A DNA stretch of 64,000 nt, taken from NCBI GenBank assembly GCA_035293405.1, contig DATDOE010000093.1, forward strand, positions 82,896-146,895. The letters run 5' to 3'. Both the position numbers and the translations under genes were made by a program. Source of the stretch: Gp6-AA40 sp035293405. GTDB lineage: Bacteria; Acidobacteriota; Vicinamibacteria; Vicinamibacterales; UBA2999. Within the stretch, counting starts at the first letter, position 1, and the number at the start of each line of letters is the position of its first letter. The notes under the pieces were generated by a model. The model was not told where the DNA came from. It searched no databases and worked only from the letters and a program-made list of their open reading frames with translations. This document shows positions 1 to 8,290 of this stretch, in pieces.

Positions 1-693
1 GGCGATCCGGCCTTCGCGCAACAGCACCACGCGTCGCGTCTCAGGCACGATCTCGTCAACGTGGTGTGTGATCAGGATCAGCGTCGTGCCCTCGTGGGTC
101 AGGCGCCGGACGGTTTCCATGAACCGGTGACGGGCCACGAAATCCAGGCCGGTCGTGGGTTCGTCCAGCACCAGGGTGTCCGGCCGTGTCACGAGCGCCC
201 GGGCAATGAGCACGCGACGCCGCTCACCCGCCGACATCTCGCTGAGCGGCTTGCCCGCCAGGTGCGGCGCCTCGACGCGCGCGAGGGCGATCTGTCCCTG
301 CTCGCGCATCGCGGGTGTCACGTCATGGTGCGAGAAGACGCCGTGGCTGCCGAACAACCCGGAGATCGCGGTATCCAGACCTGACACCCGGCCGCCGGAC
401 GTATAGATGCCGAAGCTCGCATCGAGGTCGCCGGTGACGACCCCCAGCCGAGTGCGCAGCTCGGTGACGTCCCAATCCTCGCGGCCGAAGAGGCGCAGCG
501 GCGGCGTCCCGTTGTCCGCGGTGCGTGGCCGATCGTCGAGCGTGAGCATCCGGATGAGCGACGTCTTGCCCGCGCCATTCGGACCGAGGATGACGGTGTG
601 CTCGCCCTTGTGAATGGTCAGGGACAGATCGTCGAGCACCCGCGTGCGTCCGCGAATGAGCGTGGCGTTCACCAACTCCAGCACTGGTTCCAT
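1..693 (-). CDS. ABC transporter ATP-binding protein (C-terminus beyond window)
   Basis: The reading frame starts at the ATG at 693 and runs off the left edge after 231 residues. It encodes the nucleotide-binding domain of an ABC ATPase. Walker A is GPNGAGKTS (residues 38-45), the ABC signature is MSAGERRR (153-160), Walker B with D-loop is TLVLDEPTTGLD (173-184), and the switch histidine lies in LILITHH (205-211). The single-domain layout, with a long insert between Walker A and the signature, resembles ATPases that work alone or with an unlinked permease (ModF/YfiB-like). No membrane partner is visible, so the substrate is unknown. It is transcribed leftward, away from the heptamer-repeat region. 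Confidence 0.85.
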   Translation of the reverse strand, partial: MEPVLELVNATLIRGRTRVLDDLSLTIHKGEHTVILGPNGAGKTSLIRMLTLDDRPRTADNGTPPLRLFGREDWDVTELRTRLGVVTGDLDASFGIYTSGGRVSGLDTAISGLFGSHGVFSHHDVTPAMREQGQIALARVEAPHLAGKPLSEMSAGERRRVLIARALVTRPDTLVLDEPTTGLDFVARHRFMETVRRLTHEGTTLILITHHVDEIVPETRRVVLLREGRIA

Positions 694-725
694 CTACTCC
701 ATTCTCTCTTACGCCAGCGGCGGAT

Positions 726-905
726 AACTCCCAACTCCCAAAAAGCCCAACTCCCAAACAGATCTCATGCTTGGAAGCTGGAAGCTGAGGTTTAGCGTCT
801 GCGTTGGGAGTTGGGAGTTGGGAGTTGGCTCGAGAATCGGATTGGGAGTTGATTCGGTCCTTTTGGGAGTTGGCAGTCGGATCGGGTTGGGAGTTGGGAG
901 TTGAC
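726..905. repeat. Heptamer (GGGAGTT) tandem arrays in inverted arrangement
   Basis: Left arm at about 726-759 reads as CCCAACT units. The right arm at about 803-905 reads as GGGAGTT units, some tandem and some separated by short spacers. A short GGAAGCT array lies between them near 772-787. The arms are reverse complements and could fold into a large hairpin. The arrays fill most of the gap between the ABC ATPase and the DinB gene, and no gene is seen here. Confidence 0.8.
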
Positions 906-1453
906 TAGCGTTGCCCGCTTGCGGCGAACGCCTCGCCCACTTCCTTCATCTGCTCCGTGTGGCGCCCTTCATGAGCGGCCATGAGCTCGACCCACTGGTA
1001 GACGGTCATCGATCCGAAGACGGCGTGATCGACCGTCACCTGGCTCAACGCCAGACCATCGACGCTGCCGACGAGGCCGCGAAGACGTTGGTGGTTCGCC
1101 TCTACGGCCGCCCAGGCGGCGGTCAGGTCGAGCGTTCCCGTGGGCTGCGCGACGTCGGGTGCATTCCGCTTGTTCACGCGGTCGGCCATCCGCACCGCAA
1201 CCGGCTCCGGCAGCGATGCACAGGTGGGGCCTTCCGGGCCGAGCCCGGCGCGGGCGCTGTCGATCGCGCCGGCAATTCTGCTGATGAACAGGGCTTCGAC
1301 GAGCGCCAGGTGCTCGATCACTTCGGCCGCGGACCAGCGCTCAGGCGCCGGACGCTGCCGATGCAGCCCGGCGGGAATCACGTCAACCGAGGCACGAAGC
1401 GTGGCGCGCGCCTGGTCCAGACGCGAGAAGACCTGGGTGAGATGGGGATGCAT
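905..1453 (-). CDS. DinB superfamily protein
   Basis: 182 residues, taking the ATG at 1453 (MHPHLTQVFSRL). The frame stays open further upstream, but that part lies over a heptamer repeat and the end of the phosphorylase gene and has no family similarity. The four-helix DinB/YfiT-like fold is suggested by the early AEVIEHLALVE helix, with a His that is a likely metal ligand, and by the C-terminal HEGRHTEQMKEV, where two more His would complete the triad. Members include metal-dependent thiol transferases and many uncharacterised proteins, so no substrate is assigned. It is one of four DinB-type loci in this window. Confidence 0.8.
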   Translation of the reverse strand: MHPHLTQVFSRLDQARATLRASVDVIPAGLHRQRPAPERWSAAEVIEHLALVEALFISRIAGAIDSARAGLGPEGPTCASLPEPVAVRMADRVNKRNAPDVAQPTGTLDLTAAWAAVEANHQRLRGLVGSVDGLALSQVTVDHAVFGSMTVYQWVELMAAHEGRHTEQMKEVGEAFAASGQR

Positions 1454-1473
1454 ACATACACAGAATACTGTCA

Positions 1474-1495
1474 ACTCGGGTTGGGAGTTTAGAGT
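1474..1495. repeat. Short GGGAGTT heptamer copy
   Basis: Two to three degenerate GGGAGTT-like units lie at the junction between the 3' end of the phosphorylase gene and the start of the DinB gene. It is the same unit as the 726-905 array. Confidence 0.6.
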
Positions 1496-4155
1496 CCTCT
1501 CACGTCGCTGCTGGTGCCTCCGGCAGCGGGGATGTACGACTTGAGCACGTAGTCCATCACCATCCGGTGCGCGCTGAATCGCCAGCCGAGCGTACGGATG
1601 GCGCGCTTCATCCGGGCAATCCATTCACGCGGAAGGCCGTCGCGATCGCGGTCGTAGTAGAGCGGCACCACTTCTTCGAGCAGGACCGCCGCCAGTGCTC
1701 CGGCGTCGCGTGCATCGTGCGCCGCCGGGTTCGAGTGCGTCTCGCCGTGGCCGATGGCAAACCCGTTGAGCCCGTCATAGGCCTCCGCCCACCAGCCGTC
1801 GAGCACAGAGAGGTTCAGCGCGCCATTCAACACGACCTTCTGTCCGCTGGTGCCACACGCCTCGAGCGGGCGTCTCGGATTGTTCAACCACACGTCGACG
1901 CCCTGCACGAGATGCCGTCCGACGTTGATGTCATAGTCCTCGATGAACACGATCTTGCCGATGAACCGGGGATCGCGTGCGAGGCGGGCCACCTCCTGGA
2001 GCACCGTCTTGCCGGGACCGTCGAGCGGATGGGACTTGCCGGCGAAGATCAGCTGCACCGGCATCTGGGGATGGTTCAGCAGCGTGTCGAGTGACATGAG
2101 GTCCTGCAGCAGCAGGTTCGCGCGCTTGTAGGTCGCGAAGCGGCGCGCAAACCCGATCGTGAGCGCGTCCCGGTTGAGCACGCGCCGCAACTGCGTGACC
2201 ATCGCTGGAGCTTCACCACGGCGTTCGGCCTGCAGCACGACACGCCGCCGCGTGACGTCGATGAGGCTGGCCTTGAGCGCCTGATGCGCTTCCCACAACT
2301 CACCGTCGTCAATGCCATCGATCGCGTCCCAGAGCGCGGGGCCTCCGCTCCGCTCCACCCAGTCGGCGCCGAGGTGACGGTCGTACACCAGCCGCATCTG
2401 CGGGGCCAGCCACGTGTTGACGTGCACGCCGTTGGTGACGTGACCGATCGGAATCTGTTCCTCCCGCACGCCGGGAAAGAGCGGCATCCACATCGCCCGC
2501 GACACCTGGCCGTGGAGGGACGAGACCGCGTTGGCGCGATGACAGGCCTTGAGCGCCAGCACCGTCATGCAGAATCCCTCCCGGTGATCGTGCGGGTTCA
2601 CGCGTCCGAGCGCGAGGAAGGCGTCATACGAGAGCCCGAGCGCGTCGCGCACGGGACCGAGATGCTCCTCGATGAGCTCGGGCGTGAAGCGATCGTGGCC
2701 AGCCGGCACCGGCGTATGTGTGGTGAACACCACTTGCGACGCCACGCGCCTGGTGGCTTCCTCGACGCTGAGGCCCTCCTCCTCCATCCGGCACCGAATC
2801 AGCTCCATCGCGGCAAACGCGCTGTGGCCTTCGTTCAGATGGATGACACCGGGCGAGACGCCGAGCGCCGCCAGCGCCTTCACACCGCCGATGCCGAGCA
2901 GCAGTTCCTGGCGGATGCGCACGCGCTGATCGCCGCCGTACAGCCTCGCGGTCAGCTCGCGATCCTCAGGGCTGTTGCCCTCGACGTTCGAGTCGAGCAG
3001 CAGCAACGTCGTGCGCCCCACCGCGGTCTGCCACACGCGCGCCCCGATGCGGCCGGTCCGCGTGTCGATCTCCACGGTGATCGGCAGGCCATCCTTCGTC
3101 GCCGGCTGCATCGGCAGCAGCCGGTGGTCGACGTCGATGTATTCCTCGTGCTGCCATCCGTCACGATCGAGCCGCTGGCGGAAGTACCCCTGGTCGTAGT
3201 ACAGGCCGATGCCGACGAGCGGGATGCCCAGGTCCGACGCACTCTTGAGGTGATCGCCGGCCAGGATCCCGAGGCCGCCCGAATAGATCGGCATCGATTC
3301 GTGCAATCCGAACTCGGCCGAAAAGTACGCCACTGGACGCGCGCCCAGCACGCTGGCGTTCCGGGCCCCCCAGGTGTGCTTGGACTTCAGGTACTCCTGC
3401 ATGCGGCGATAGGCATGGTTGATGCGGCCGTGGAGCGCCATCTGGGCGGCGCGCAGTTCCAGCCGGTCAACGTGGATCTGCTGCAGCATCGCAATCGGGT
3501 TGTGGTCGCACTGCTGCCAGAGCACCGGATCGAGATCGCGGAACAGGCTCACGCTCTCGTTGTCCCAGCTCCACCAGAGATTCTGCGCCAGCGCCGCGAG
3601 CCGCTGGTGCACGGGCGCGACGAACTGACCCACCGTGCGCGCTTCGCCGACGATCGGCGCCAGCTGCGTCCCCGCCGTCGTCAGCATCCGCACGTCGTCT
3701 TCGGTGAACGTCCGCGATTCGCGCGTCTGCACGACGAGCACGCCCTGGAGCACGCCGCGATCCATCACCGGCACGCCGACAAACGTGCGGTAGGCCTCCT
3801 CGCCGGTATCGCGGAAGTACTTGAACCTCGGATGCGCGATCGCGTCGGCCACCACCACCGGTTTCACTTGTTCGGCGGCCAGTCCGGCGAGACCCTCGGT
3901 GATCCGCATGCGGATCTGCCCAACGCTCTCGGGACGAAGGCCGACGGTGGCGGCCAGTACGAGGTTCGCCCGATCGGGCTCGAGCAGATAGATCGAGCAC
4001 ACGTCGGTCGCGAACCGCTGTCGAATCAACTCGGCGACGTTGGACAGCGTCTCGGAGGGGTTGCCGCTTTCCGAGACGAGGTGACCGATCTCGTCGAGGG
4101 TCCAGAGAAGCGATGCCGGGTCGTGCGACGGGGGTACCGCATGCTCCGTGTTCAC
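1489..4155 (-). CDS. glgP: GAF domain-alpha-glucan (glycogen) phosphorylase fusion
   Basis: 888 residues from a GTG at 4155, preceded by a good GGAGG ribosome-binding site 5 bases upstream. Residues about 15-175 form a GAF domain whose HPRFKYF...VGVPVMDRG stretch is like the GAF of PtsP-type enzymes. Residues about 180-870 are a GT35 alpha-glucan phosphorylase of the short bacterial/archaeal type (YFSAEFGLHESMPIYSGGLG; PLP-lysine motif EACGTSGQK near residue 770). The enzyme phosphorolyses alpha-1,4-glucan to glucose-1-phosphate with PLP phosphate as the acid/base, in the cytoplasm. The fused GAF suggests allosteric control by a small ligand; this is inference. The stop lies in heptamer-like sequence. 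Confidence 0.92.
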   Translation of the reverse strand: MNTEHAVPPSHDPASLLWTLDEIGHLVSESGNPSETLSNVAELIRQRFATDVCSIYLLEPDRANLVLAATVGLRPESVGQIRMRITEGLAGLAAEQVKPVVVADAIAHPRFKYFRDTGEEAYRTFVGVPVMDRGVLQGVLVVQTRESRTFTEDDVRMLTTAGTQLAPIVGEARTVGQFVAPVHQRLAALAQNLWWSWDNESVSLFRDLDPVLWQQCDHNPIAMLQQIHVDRLELRAAQMALHGRINHAYRRMQEYLKSKHTWGARNASVLGARPVAYFSAEFGLHESMPIYSGGLGILAGDHLKSASDLGIPLVGIGLYYDQGYFRQRLDRDGWQHEEYIDVDHRLLPMQPATKDGLPITVEIDTRTGRIGARVWQTAVGRTTLLLLDSNVEGNSPEDRELTARLYGGDQRVRIRQELLLGIGGVKALAALGVSPGVIHLNEGHSAFAAMELIRCRMEEEGLSVEEATRRVASQVVFTTHTPVPAGHDRFTPELIEEHLGPVRDALGLSYDAFLALGRVNPHDHREGFCMTVLALKACHRANAVSSLHGQVSRAMWMPLFPGVREEQIPIGHVTNGVHVNTWLAPQMRLVYDRHLGADWVERSGGPALWDAIDGIDDGELWEAHQALKASLIDVTRRRVVLQAERRGEAPAMVTQLRRVLNRDALTIGFARRFATYKRANLLLQDLMSLDTLLNHPQMPVQLIFAGKSHPLDGPGKTVLQEVARLARDPRFIGKIVFIEDYDINVGRHLVQGVDVWLNNPRRPLEACGTSGQKVVLNGALNLSVLDGWWAEAYDGLNGFAIGHGETHSNPAAHDARDAGALAAVLLEEVVPLYYDRDRDGLPREWIARMKRAIRTLGWRFSAHRMVMDYVLKSYIPAAGGTSSDVRGL

Positions 4156-4407
4156 GAGACCTCCAGGGTTGGGATGATGACCGCTGGGCGAAGCAAGATC
4201 GCTGCCTCGATATCTGGAGTGTTTTCCGACCTTGGCTCGGACATATCAGACATTCCGGTAGGCCAATCTGCGCCTACATACATCATCGTCTCGATTGCGT
4301 TGACGCGCGACGCGGGCGCTGGATCAGAATCCACTGAGAATCGTGGCGAAACGCGCCGAGAGTCGCGAGAACACCAATTGGCTCGGAGGTTGCTCTCCGC
4401 GGGGGGC

Positions 4408-4680
4408 ATGAGCTTCGCTGCTGTCGTTGACAAGGTTCGCGCCGACTTCGAGGAGATGCCGCGTCTCGAGTTGACGCTCCCCCAGGCCGTACGTCTCTGG
4501 ACACTCGGCATGGATGACTGCCGTTTCGTGATTGATGCGCTGGTGGATGCGGGCTTTTTGAGCTGGACCCCACGGCGCACGATTGTCCGAACCGGGCGCG
4601 ATCATCGCACGGATCAGGACACGCAGCTGGCCAACATCCTTGTGAGGGCAGCGCCTCGTCGAAACAAATATGTCTGGTAG
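4408..4680 (+). CDS. Small conserved protein (winged-helix-like)
   Basis: 90 residues from the ATG at 4408 (MSFAAVVDKVRADF). The frame is open further upstream, but the upstream part lies over the phosphorylase promoter region and looks non-coding. The core EEMPRLELTLPQAVRLWTLG, then a VIDALVDAGFLSWTP helix, matches a small-protein pattern I associate with Acidobacteriota genomes: 'F.EMP.L.LT..QA.RLW.L...C..VLDALV..GFL'. It may be a minimal helix-turn-helix. No function is assigned. It is divergent from the phosphorylase. Confidence 0.6.
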   Translation: MSFAAVVDKVRADFEEMPRLELTLPQAVRLWTLGMDDCRFVIDALVDAGFLSWTPRRTIVRTGRDHRTDQDTQLANILVRAAPRRNKYVW

Positions 4681-4838
4681 GAGCCGTCCCGTGGCGTCGC
4701 CCCTCACACCCCTGACACTCGTGTCTTCGCGCGCGCCGGAGCGCCGGGCAGCGATGCCGCCTGACGCCCTGCTCTCGCACGACGGACCCGACGCCGCGTC
4801 CGACGATCCGCGGCGCGAGGACGAGTCGTCAGACGCGC

Positions 4839-4897
4839 AGCAGCAGCAGCAACAGCAGCAGCAGTAGGGCTCAACTCCCAACTCCCAACTCCCAAAG
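4839..4897. repeat. CAG microsatellite next to CAACTCC heptamer array
   Basis: A run of nine CAG/CAA codon-like triplets (4840-4866) is followed within 5 bp by three to four CAACTCC heptamers (about 4871-4897). The triplets would encode a polyglutamine tail of a 65-residue frame starting at 4670. That frame overlaps the end of the upstream gene and has no other support. Confidence 0.7.
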
Positions 4898-4964
4898 CCG
4901 AGAGCCTCCCCTCCGCTTCGCAGGCCAAGCCCACATATAATCGCAGCCGGATTCGTATCGGCTT

Positions 4965-5055
4965 GTCCCGCCGAAGCCCCGGCGAAGGCGGACCTGTCCC
5001 GCCGTAGCGACGCGAAGGCGGACCTGTCCCGCCGTAGCGACGCGAAGGCGGAAGC
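4965..5055. repeat. REP-like palindromic repeat (CCGCCGTAGC...GCGAAGGCGG), tandem
   Basis: Three consecutive copies of an about 30-bp unit with ends CCGCC...GGCGG; the last two are near-identical. Each unit is an imperfect palindrome able to form a hairpin. Related sequence recurs at 6862-6897. The array sits in the leader just upstream of the amidohydrolase gene. Confidence 0.7.
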
Positions 5056-5080
5056 GAGCAGACTGCGCGAAAGAGGCTGT

Positions 5081-6823
5081 ATGACACGTCGCGGTTCACA
5101 GATCGCTGTCGTTGGTGTGCTGCTCGCCTTCGCCGGCGCGATCGTCGCGCCCGCCTTCGCCCCAGACTTCGCACAGCGCTTCGGCGTGGCAAGCGTCTCC
5201 GCGCAAGGCGCGGCGGCGCCGGACCTGATCCTCTCCAACGGGCACATTGTCACCGTCGACGATCGCTTCAGCATCGCGCAGGCCGTGGCGATCAAAGCGG
5301 ACCGGATCGTGGCCGTTGGCTCCACTGAGGCGATCGCCCAGCTCGCGGGGCCGAGCACCAGGCGCATCGACCTGAGAGGCAGGACCGTCACTCCAGGCCT
5401 GATCGACAACCACATGCACCTGCTGCGCGCGGGCACGACCTGGCAGCTGGAGCTGAGATGGGACGGCGTCTACTCGCGTCAGCAGGCGATCGAGTCGCTG
5501 CGCGCCCGAGCCAGGGCGGTGGGCCCGGGCGAGTGGGTGTTCAACATCGGCGGCTGGGCGACGGCCCAGTTCGCGGACGATCCCAAGCCGTTCACTCGCG
5601 ACGAGCTCGATCGGATCGCGCCCGACAATCCGGTGGCGCTGCAAGAGTCCTACTACCAGGTCTTCTTGAACAGTCGCGCGCTGAAGGCGTTTGGCATCGA
5701 GCCGAACGCGCCGGATCCCGCGGACTTCATCAAGGGGACGATCATGCGCGACGCCGCCGGCAAACCGACCGGCGTGATCAGAGGCGACATCGCCGCGACG
5801 CGCCCGGTGGCGGCCCGGATGCCGAAGGTGGCGCCCGACAAGCTCGAAGCCAGCAGTCTGGCGATGGTCAAAGACATGAGCCGCGCCGGCCTCACCTCGT
5901 TCGGTGTGGCTGGTTGCAACGCCGACGTGCTGGAGATCTTTCAGCGGTGGAAGGCGCAGGGCCACCTCGATGTCCGTGTGTTCTGCATCGGCGGCGCGGC
6001 CGCTGGCAGCCCGGACCAGGTGGACCGGTCGATCCAGCAGATTGCCCGGATGAAGCTGTTTCAGGGCGACGACTTCATCGATGACGTGTTCTTCGGCGAG
6101 AGCGTGTACACCCCGCTGCACGACCGGATGTTCGCCACCAAGTCCGATCCGACGCCCGAAGCGCTCGCGCAGTGGCGTCGCATGGCGACCGAGATTGCCA
6201 AGGCCGGTCTCCCTCTGCACGTGCACGCGGAGCTGCACGACACCATCGATGCGTTCCTCGATCAGATCGAGGCCGTGAACAAGGAATACCCGATCAAGAA
6301 CCTGCGCTGGACCCTGGCCCACGTCAACCAGATCAACGCGTCGCAGCTCGAGCGCATGAAGAGGCTGGGCATGTATGCGGCCGTCCATCCGTGGGCGGTC
6401 ATCAATGGCGCGATCATGCACGAAGGGTTCGGCGATGGCGCCTACGACATGCCACCGCTCGCGACGATTCAAAACAGCGGCATCGGCTGGGGATTCGGGA
6501 CCGACGGCAGCGCCGCCAATCAATACCTGCCGTTCACGACGTTGTCCTTCGCCGTGACCGGCAGGATGGCGGGCGGCCGGAAAGTCATCCGCCAGACAAT
6601 CAGCCGCGAGGACGCGCTGATCGCGCACACGCGCAAGAACGCCTACCTCGTGTTCCAGGAGAACAACCTGGGCTCAATCCAACCGGGCAAGCTCGCCGAC
6701 CTGGTTGTCCTCGATCGGGACTACCTCGCCGTTCCGGCGGATCAGATCAAGGACATCAAGCCGGTGATGACGATGGTGGGCGGGAGAATCGTCTACGAGG
6801 CTGACGCGTCATCCCGCCGCTGA
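5081..6823 (+). CDS. Secreted amidohydrolase (YtcJ-like, Amidohydro_3)
   Basis: 580 residues with an N-terminal signal sequence (hydrophobic residues 8-28, Ala-rich end). The family fold is shown by DLILSNGHIVTVDD at the start of the mature chain, the metal-binding pair in DNHMHLLRAG (residue about 105), LHVHAELHDT (about 380), HPWAVINGAIM, and the late GTDGSAANQYLP. YtcJ-type enzymes are metal-dependent hydrolases of unknown, usually amide or carbamate, substrates. It probably acts in the periplasm. It is preceded by REP-like repeats and stands alone as a transcription unit. Confidence 0.85.
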   Translation: MTRRGSQIAVVGVLLAFAGAIVAPAFAPDFAQRFGVASVSAQGAAAPDLILSNGHIVTVDDRFSIAQAVAIKADRIVAVGSTEAIAQLAGPSTRRIDLRGRTVTPGLIDNHMHLLRAGTTWQLELRWDGVYSRQQAIESLRARARAVGPGEWVFNIGGWATAQFADDPKPFTRDELDRIAPDNPVALQESYYQVFLNSRALKAFGIEPNAPDPADFIKGTIMRDAAGKPTGVIRGDIAATRPVAARMPKVAPDKLEASSLAMVKDMSRAGLTSFGVAGCNADVLEIFQRWKAQGHLDVRVFCIGGAAAGSPDQVDRSIQQIARMKLFQGDDFIDDVFFGESVYTPLHDRMFATKSDPTPEALAQWRRMATEIAKAGLPLHVHAELHDTIDAFLDQIEAVNKEYPIKNLRWTLAHVNQINASQLERMKRLGMYAAVHPWAVINGAIMHEGFGDGAYDMPPLATIQNSGIGWGFGTDGSAANQYLPFTTLSFAVTGRMAGGRKVIRQTISREDALIAHTRKNAYLVFQENNLGSIQPGKLADLVVLDRDYLAVPADQIKDIKPVMTMVGGRIVYEADASSRR

Positions 6824-6861
6824 GCAGCGGCACGCCCAACCAGCCTCCGCTTTTCAAGCTT

Positions 6862-6898
6862 CGGCGGTCCGCCGTAGCGTTGGCGAAGGCGGGAGGAC
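6862..6898. repeat. REP-like element (CCGCCGTAGC...GCGAAGGCGG)
   Basis: A single diverged copy of the palindromic unit seen at 4965-5055. It lies between the 3' ends of the convergent amidohydrolase and small secreted protein genes, a usual place for REP-like or terminator hairpins. Confidence 0.6.
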
Positions 6899-6903
6899 GT
6901 GCC

Positions 6904-7740
6904 CTACTTCTTGGGCGGCGTGAGCGCCGGCTTGGCGAGGTTGTCGTCAAACCGCTGGTTTTCGCGCACCGAGCAGATCTGCTGGTATCGCAGAAACCCC
7001 GTCGTCGACAGCGTGAAGTTTCTGTGCGCGTTCCAGGGCTTCGTGTACGCCCCTGGATCATCGATCACCATGTCGAGCTCCAGCGTGGTCTTGTCCACCC
7101 GCTTGTAGCGTTCGGTCAAGTGCAGCTGCTCGGTGTGCGGGTGGCCCATCTGATCCAGCCAGGTCTTGTCGGTGAAACCGACCGTGTCCACGACGAGCGT
7201 ATTGTCGTTCTCGTAGTGACCGATCGAGTGGCCCCACCACTGTGGATCCGGATCCTCGGGATGTTTGCTGTTCAACCAGACGACCCGGTAATAGGGACCG
7301 AGCTCGTGGAGGATGTAGACAGCCTCCGGCGTCTGGAGGAACTTCGTCTTGATCGGCCACAGGTAGATATGGGGAACGCCCGGCGGCTCGCAATAGAGGA
7401 CCTGCGGATCCGTCGTGTTGCCAAACTGCGGATCGGGACCGGTAGACGTGCGCTCTGACAGCGTCTTCTTCCGTGCCCACTCCTGATACGGAATGTCGTC
7501 TTCCTGTCCCCGCTTCGCGCCGCGGATGTCCGACAGGCTGAGGCTCTGTCCGATTCCGCCGCGCCTGCCGTCGGGCGCCCAGTCGCCGGACAGATCCGGG
7601 ACCTTGGAGGCGGCACTCTGGCTCTGTTGACTTTGGCTTGCCGCCGGTCGCGACGGCGCGGCCGTTTGCGCTCGCAGAACGAGCGAGAAGATCATCACCG
7701 CCATCACGGCATGCGCGGCCACCGCCAGTCGATTTCTCAT
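6904..7740 (-). CDS. Secreted hypothetical protein (PDLSGDW/WGDPDLQG-type family)
   Basis: 278 residues. Signal peptide residues 1-25 end in LRAQ. A Q/S/A-rich linker is followed by VPDLSGDWAPDG. The body has many Trp and His residues (WWGHSIGHYENDNTLVVDTVGF; GAYTKPWN). The same family is seen at 19,849-20,895, with shared GHWEGNTLVV-like and TRPW motifs. I believe this is a lipocalin-like, probably beta-rich secreted family abundant in Acidobacteriota and some Proteobacteria; its function is unknown. It lies 15 bp downstream of the DUF6152 gene and probably forms an operon with it. Confidence 0.75.
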   Translation of the reverse strand: MRNRLAVAAHAVMAVMIFSLVLRAQTAAPSRPAASQSQQSQSAASKVPDLSGDWAPDGRRGGIGQSLSLSDIRGAKRGQEDDIPYQEWARKKTLSERTSTGPDPQFGNTTDPQVLYCEPPGVPHIYLWPIKTKFLQTPEAVYILHELGPYYRVVWLNSKHPEDPDPQWWGHSIGHYENDNTLVVDTVGFTDKTWLDQMGHPHTEQLHLTERYKRVDKTTLELDMVIDDPGAYTKPWNAHRNFTLSTTGFLRYQQICSVRENQRFDDNLAKPALTPPKK

Positions 7741-7755
7741 ATCAAGCCTCCGGCC

Positions 7756-8181
7756 TCAGCGTGCCGCCGGCGGCGGCGCAGGCACGGGCCCGGACGTCGT
7801 CAGTTCTTTGCCACCGGCCAGGACGATTTTCTGGAGGTTCCCGACCGGCGCGCCGTTCTTCGCGGCGAAGATGTAGACGGTGACCTCGTCTCCCTCTTTC
7901 AGTGATCGCCTGGTCCACCCGCGTTCCAGCATCACTTGAGGAGGCTCGGTGGCGGCAATCCAGTGCGTGACATTGCCCTTCTCGTCGGCCACGTCGAACA
8001 GAATCTGGTTATGGGGATTGGTCCACTCGAACTTCGTGATCGTCCCCTTCAACATGACCGGTTTGGACATGTCGTAGACGTTTGCCGCGCCATGGTGCGC
8101 GCGCACCTCGCCGGCACACAGCAGAAGACCGACGGAGGCGACCGCGAGGACGAGGAGATGGCCCTTCATGTTGCGCTTCAC
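7756..8181 (-). CDS. DUF6152-like secreted protein
   Basis: 141 residues from a GTG at 8181 with a GGGAGGGG ribosome-binding site. An ATG four codons later is the alternative. A signal peptide (cleaved after VRA) is followed by HHGAA, then KPVMLKGTITKFEWTNPH, the hallmark of this small family, and a C-terminal GWTRRSLKEGDEVTVY. The fold is probably an OB-like beta barrel. The family often sits beside the secreted family of the next downstream gene, as here, which suggests a shared envelope role. The biochemical role is unknown. Confidence 0.8.
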   Translation of the reverse strand: MKRNMKGHLLVLAVASVGLLLCAGEVRAHHGAANVYDMSKPVMLKGTITKFEWTNPHNQILFDVADEKGNVTHWIAATEPPQVMLERGWTRRSLKEGDEVTVYIFAAKNGAPVGNLQKIVLAGGKELTTSGPVPAPPPAAR

Positions 8182-8257
8182 TGCACCCCTCCCATTGGAA
8201 TGTGATCTCGACGGCTTCCTGAGCGAGGACCGTACATCGCCCGGCGTGTCGGGTCAA

Positions 8258-8290
8258 GTCACCCTACTTGAGGTGTCACCCTACTTGAGG
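8258..8290. repeat. 16-bp tandem duplication over a stop codon
   Basis: GTCACCCTACTTGAGG occurs at 8258-8273 and again at 8275-8290. The second copy contains the stop codon and last codons of the M28 peptidase gene, read on the minus strand. Confidence 0.8.

Noticed and set aside
726..905. CRISPR array
   Set aside because: Units are 7 bp, spacers are irregular or absent and there are no cas genes. These are heptamer tandem repeats.
2284..4407. Very long plus-strand open frame opposite the phosphorylase gene
   Set aside because: It is antisense to a clearly conserved phosphorylase, has His/Arg-rich composition typical of a GC-rich shadow frame, and only its last 90 residues (from 4408) look like a real protein.
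4670..4867. Polyglutamine-ending 65-residue frame
   Set aside because: Begins within the preceding gene, has no ribosome-binding site of note, and consists mainly of low-complexity sequence; kept only as a CAG repeat.
5096..6628. 510-residue minus-strand frame inside the amidohydrolase gene
   Set aside because: Antisense frame with no motif; the plus-strand protein carries all family motifs.
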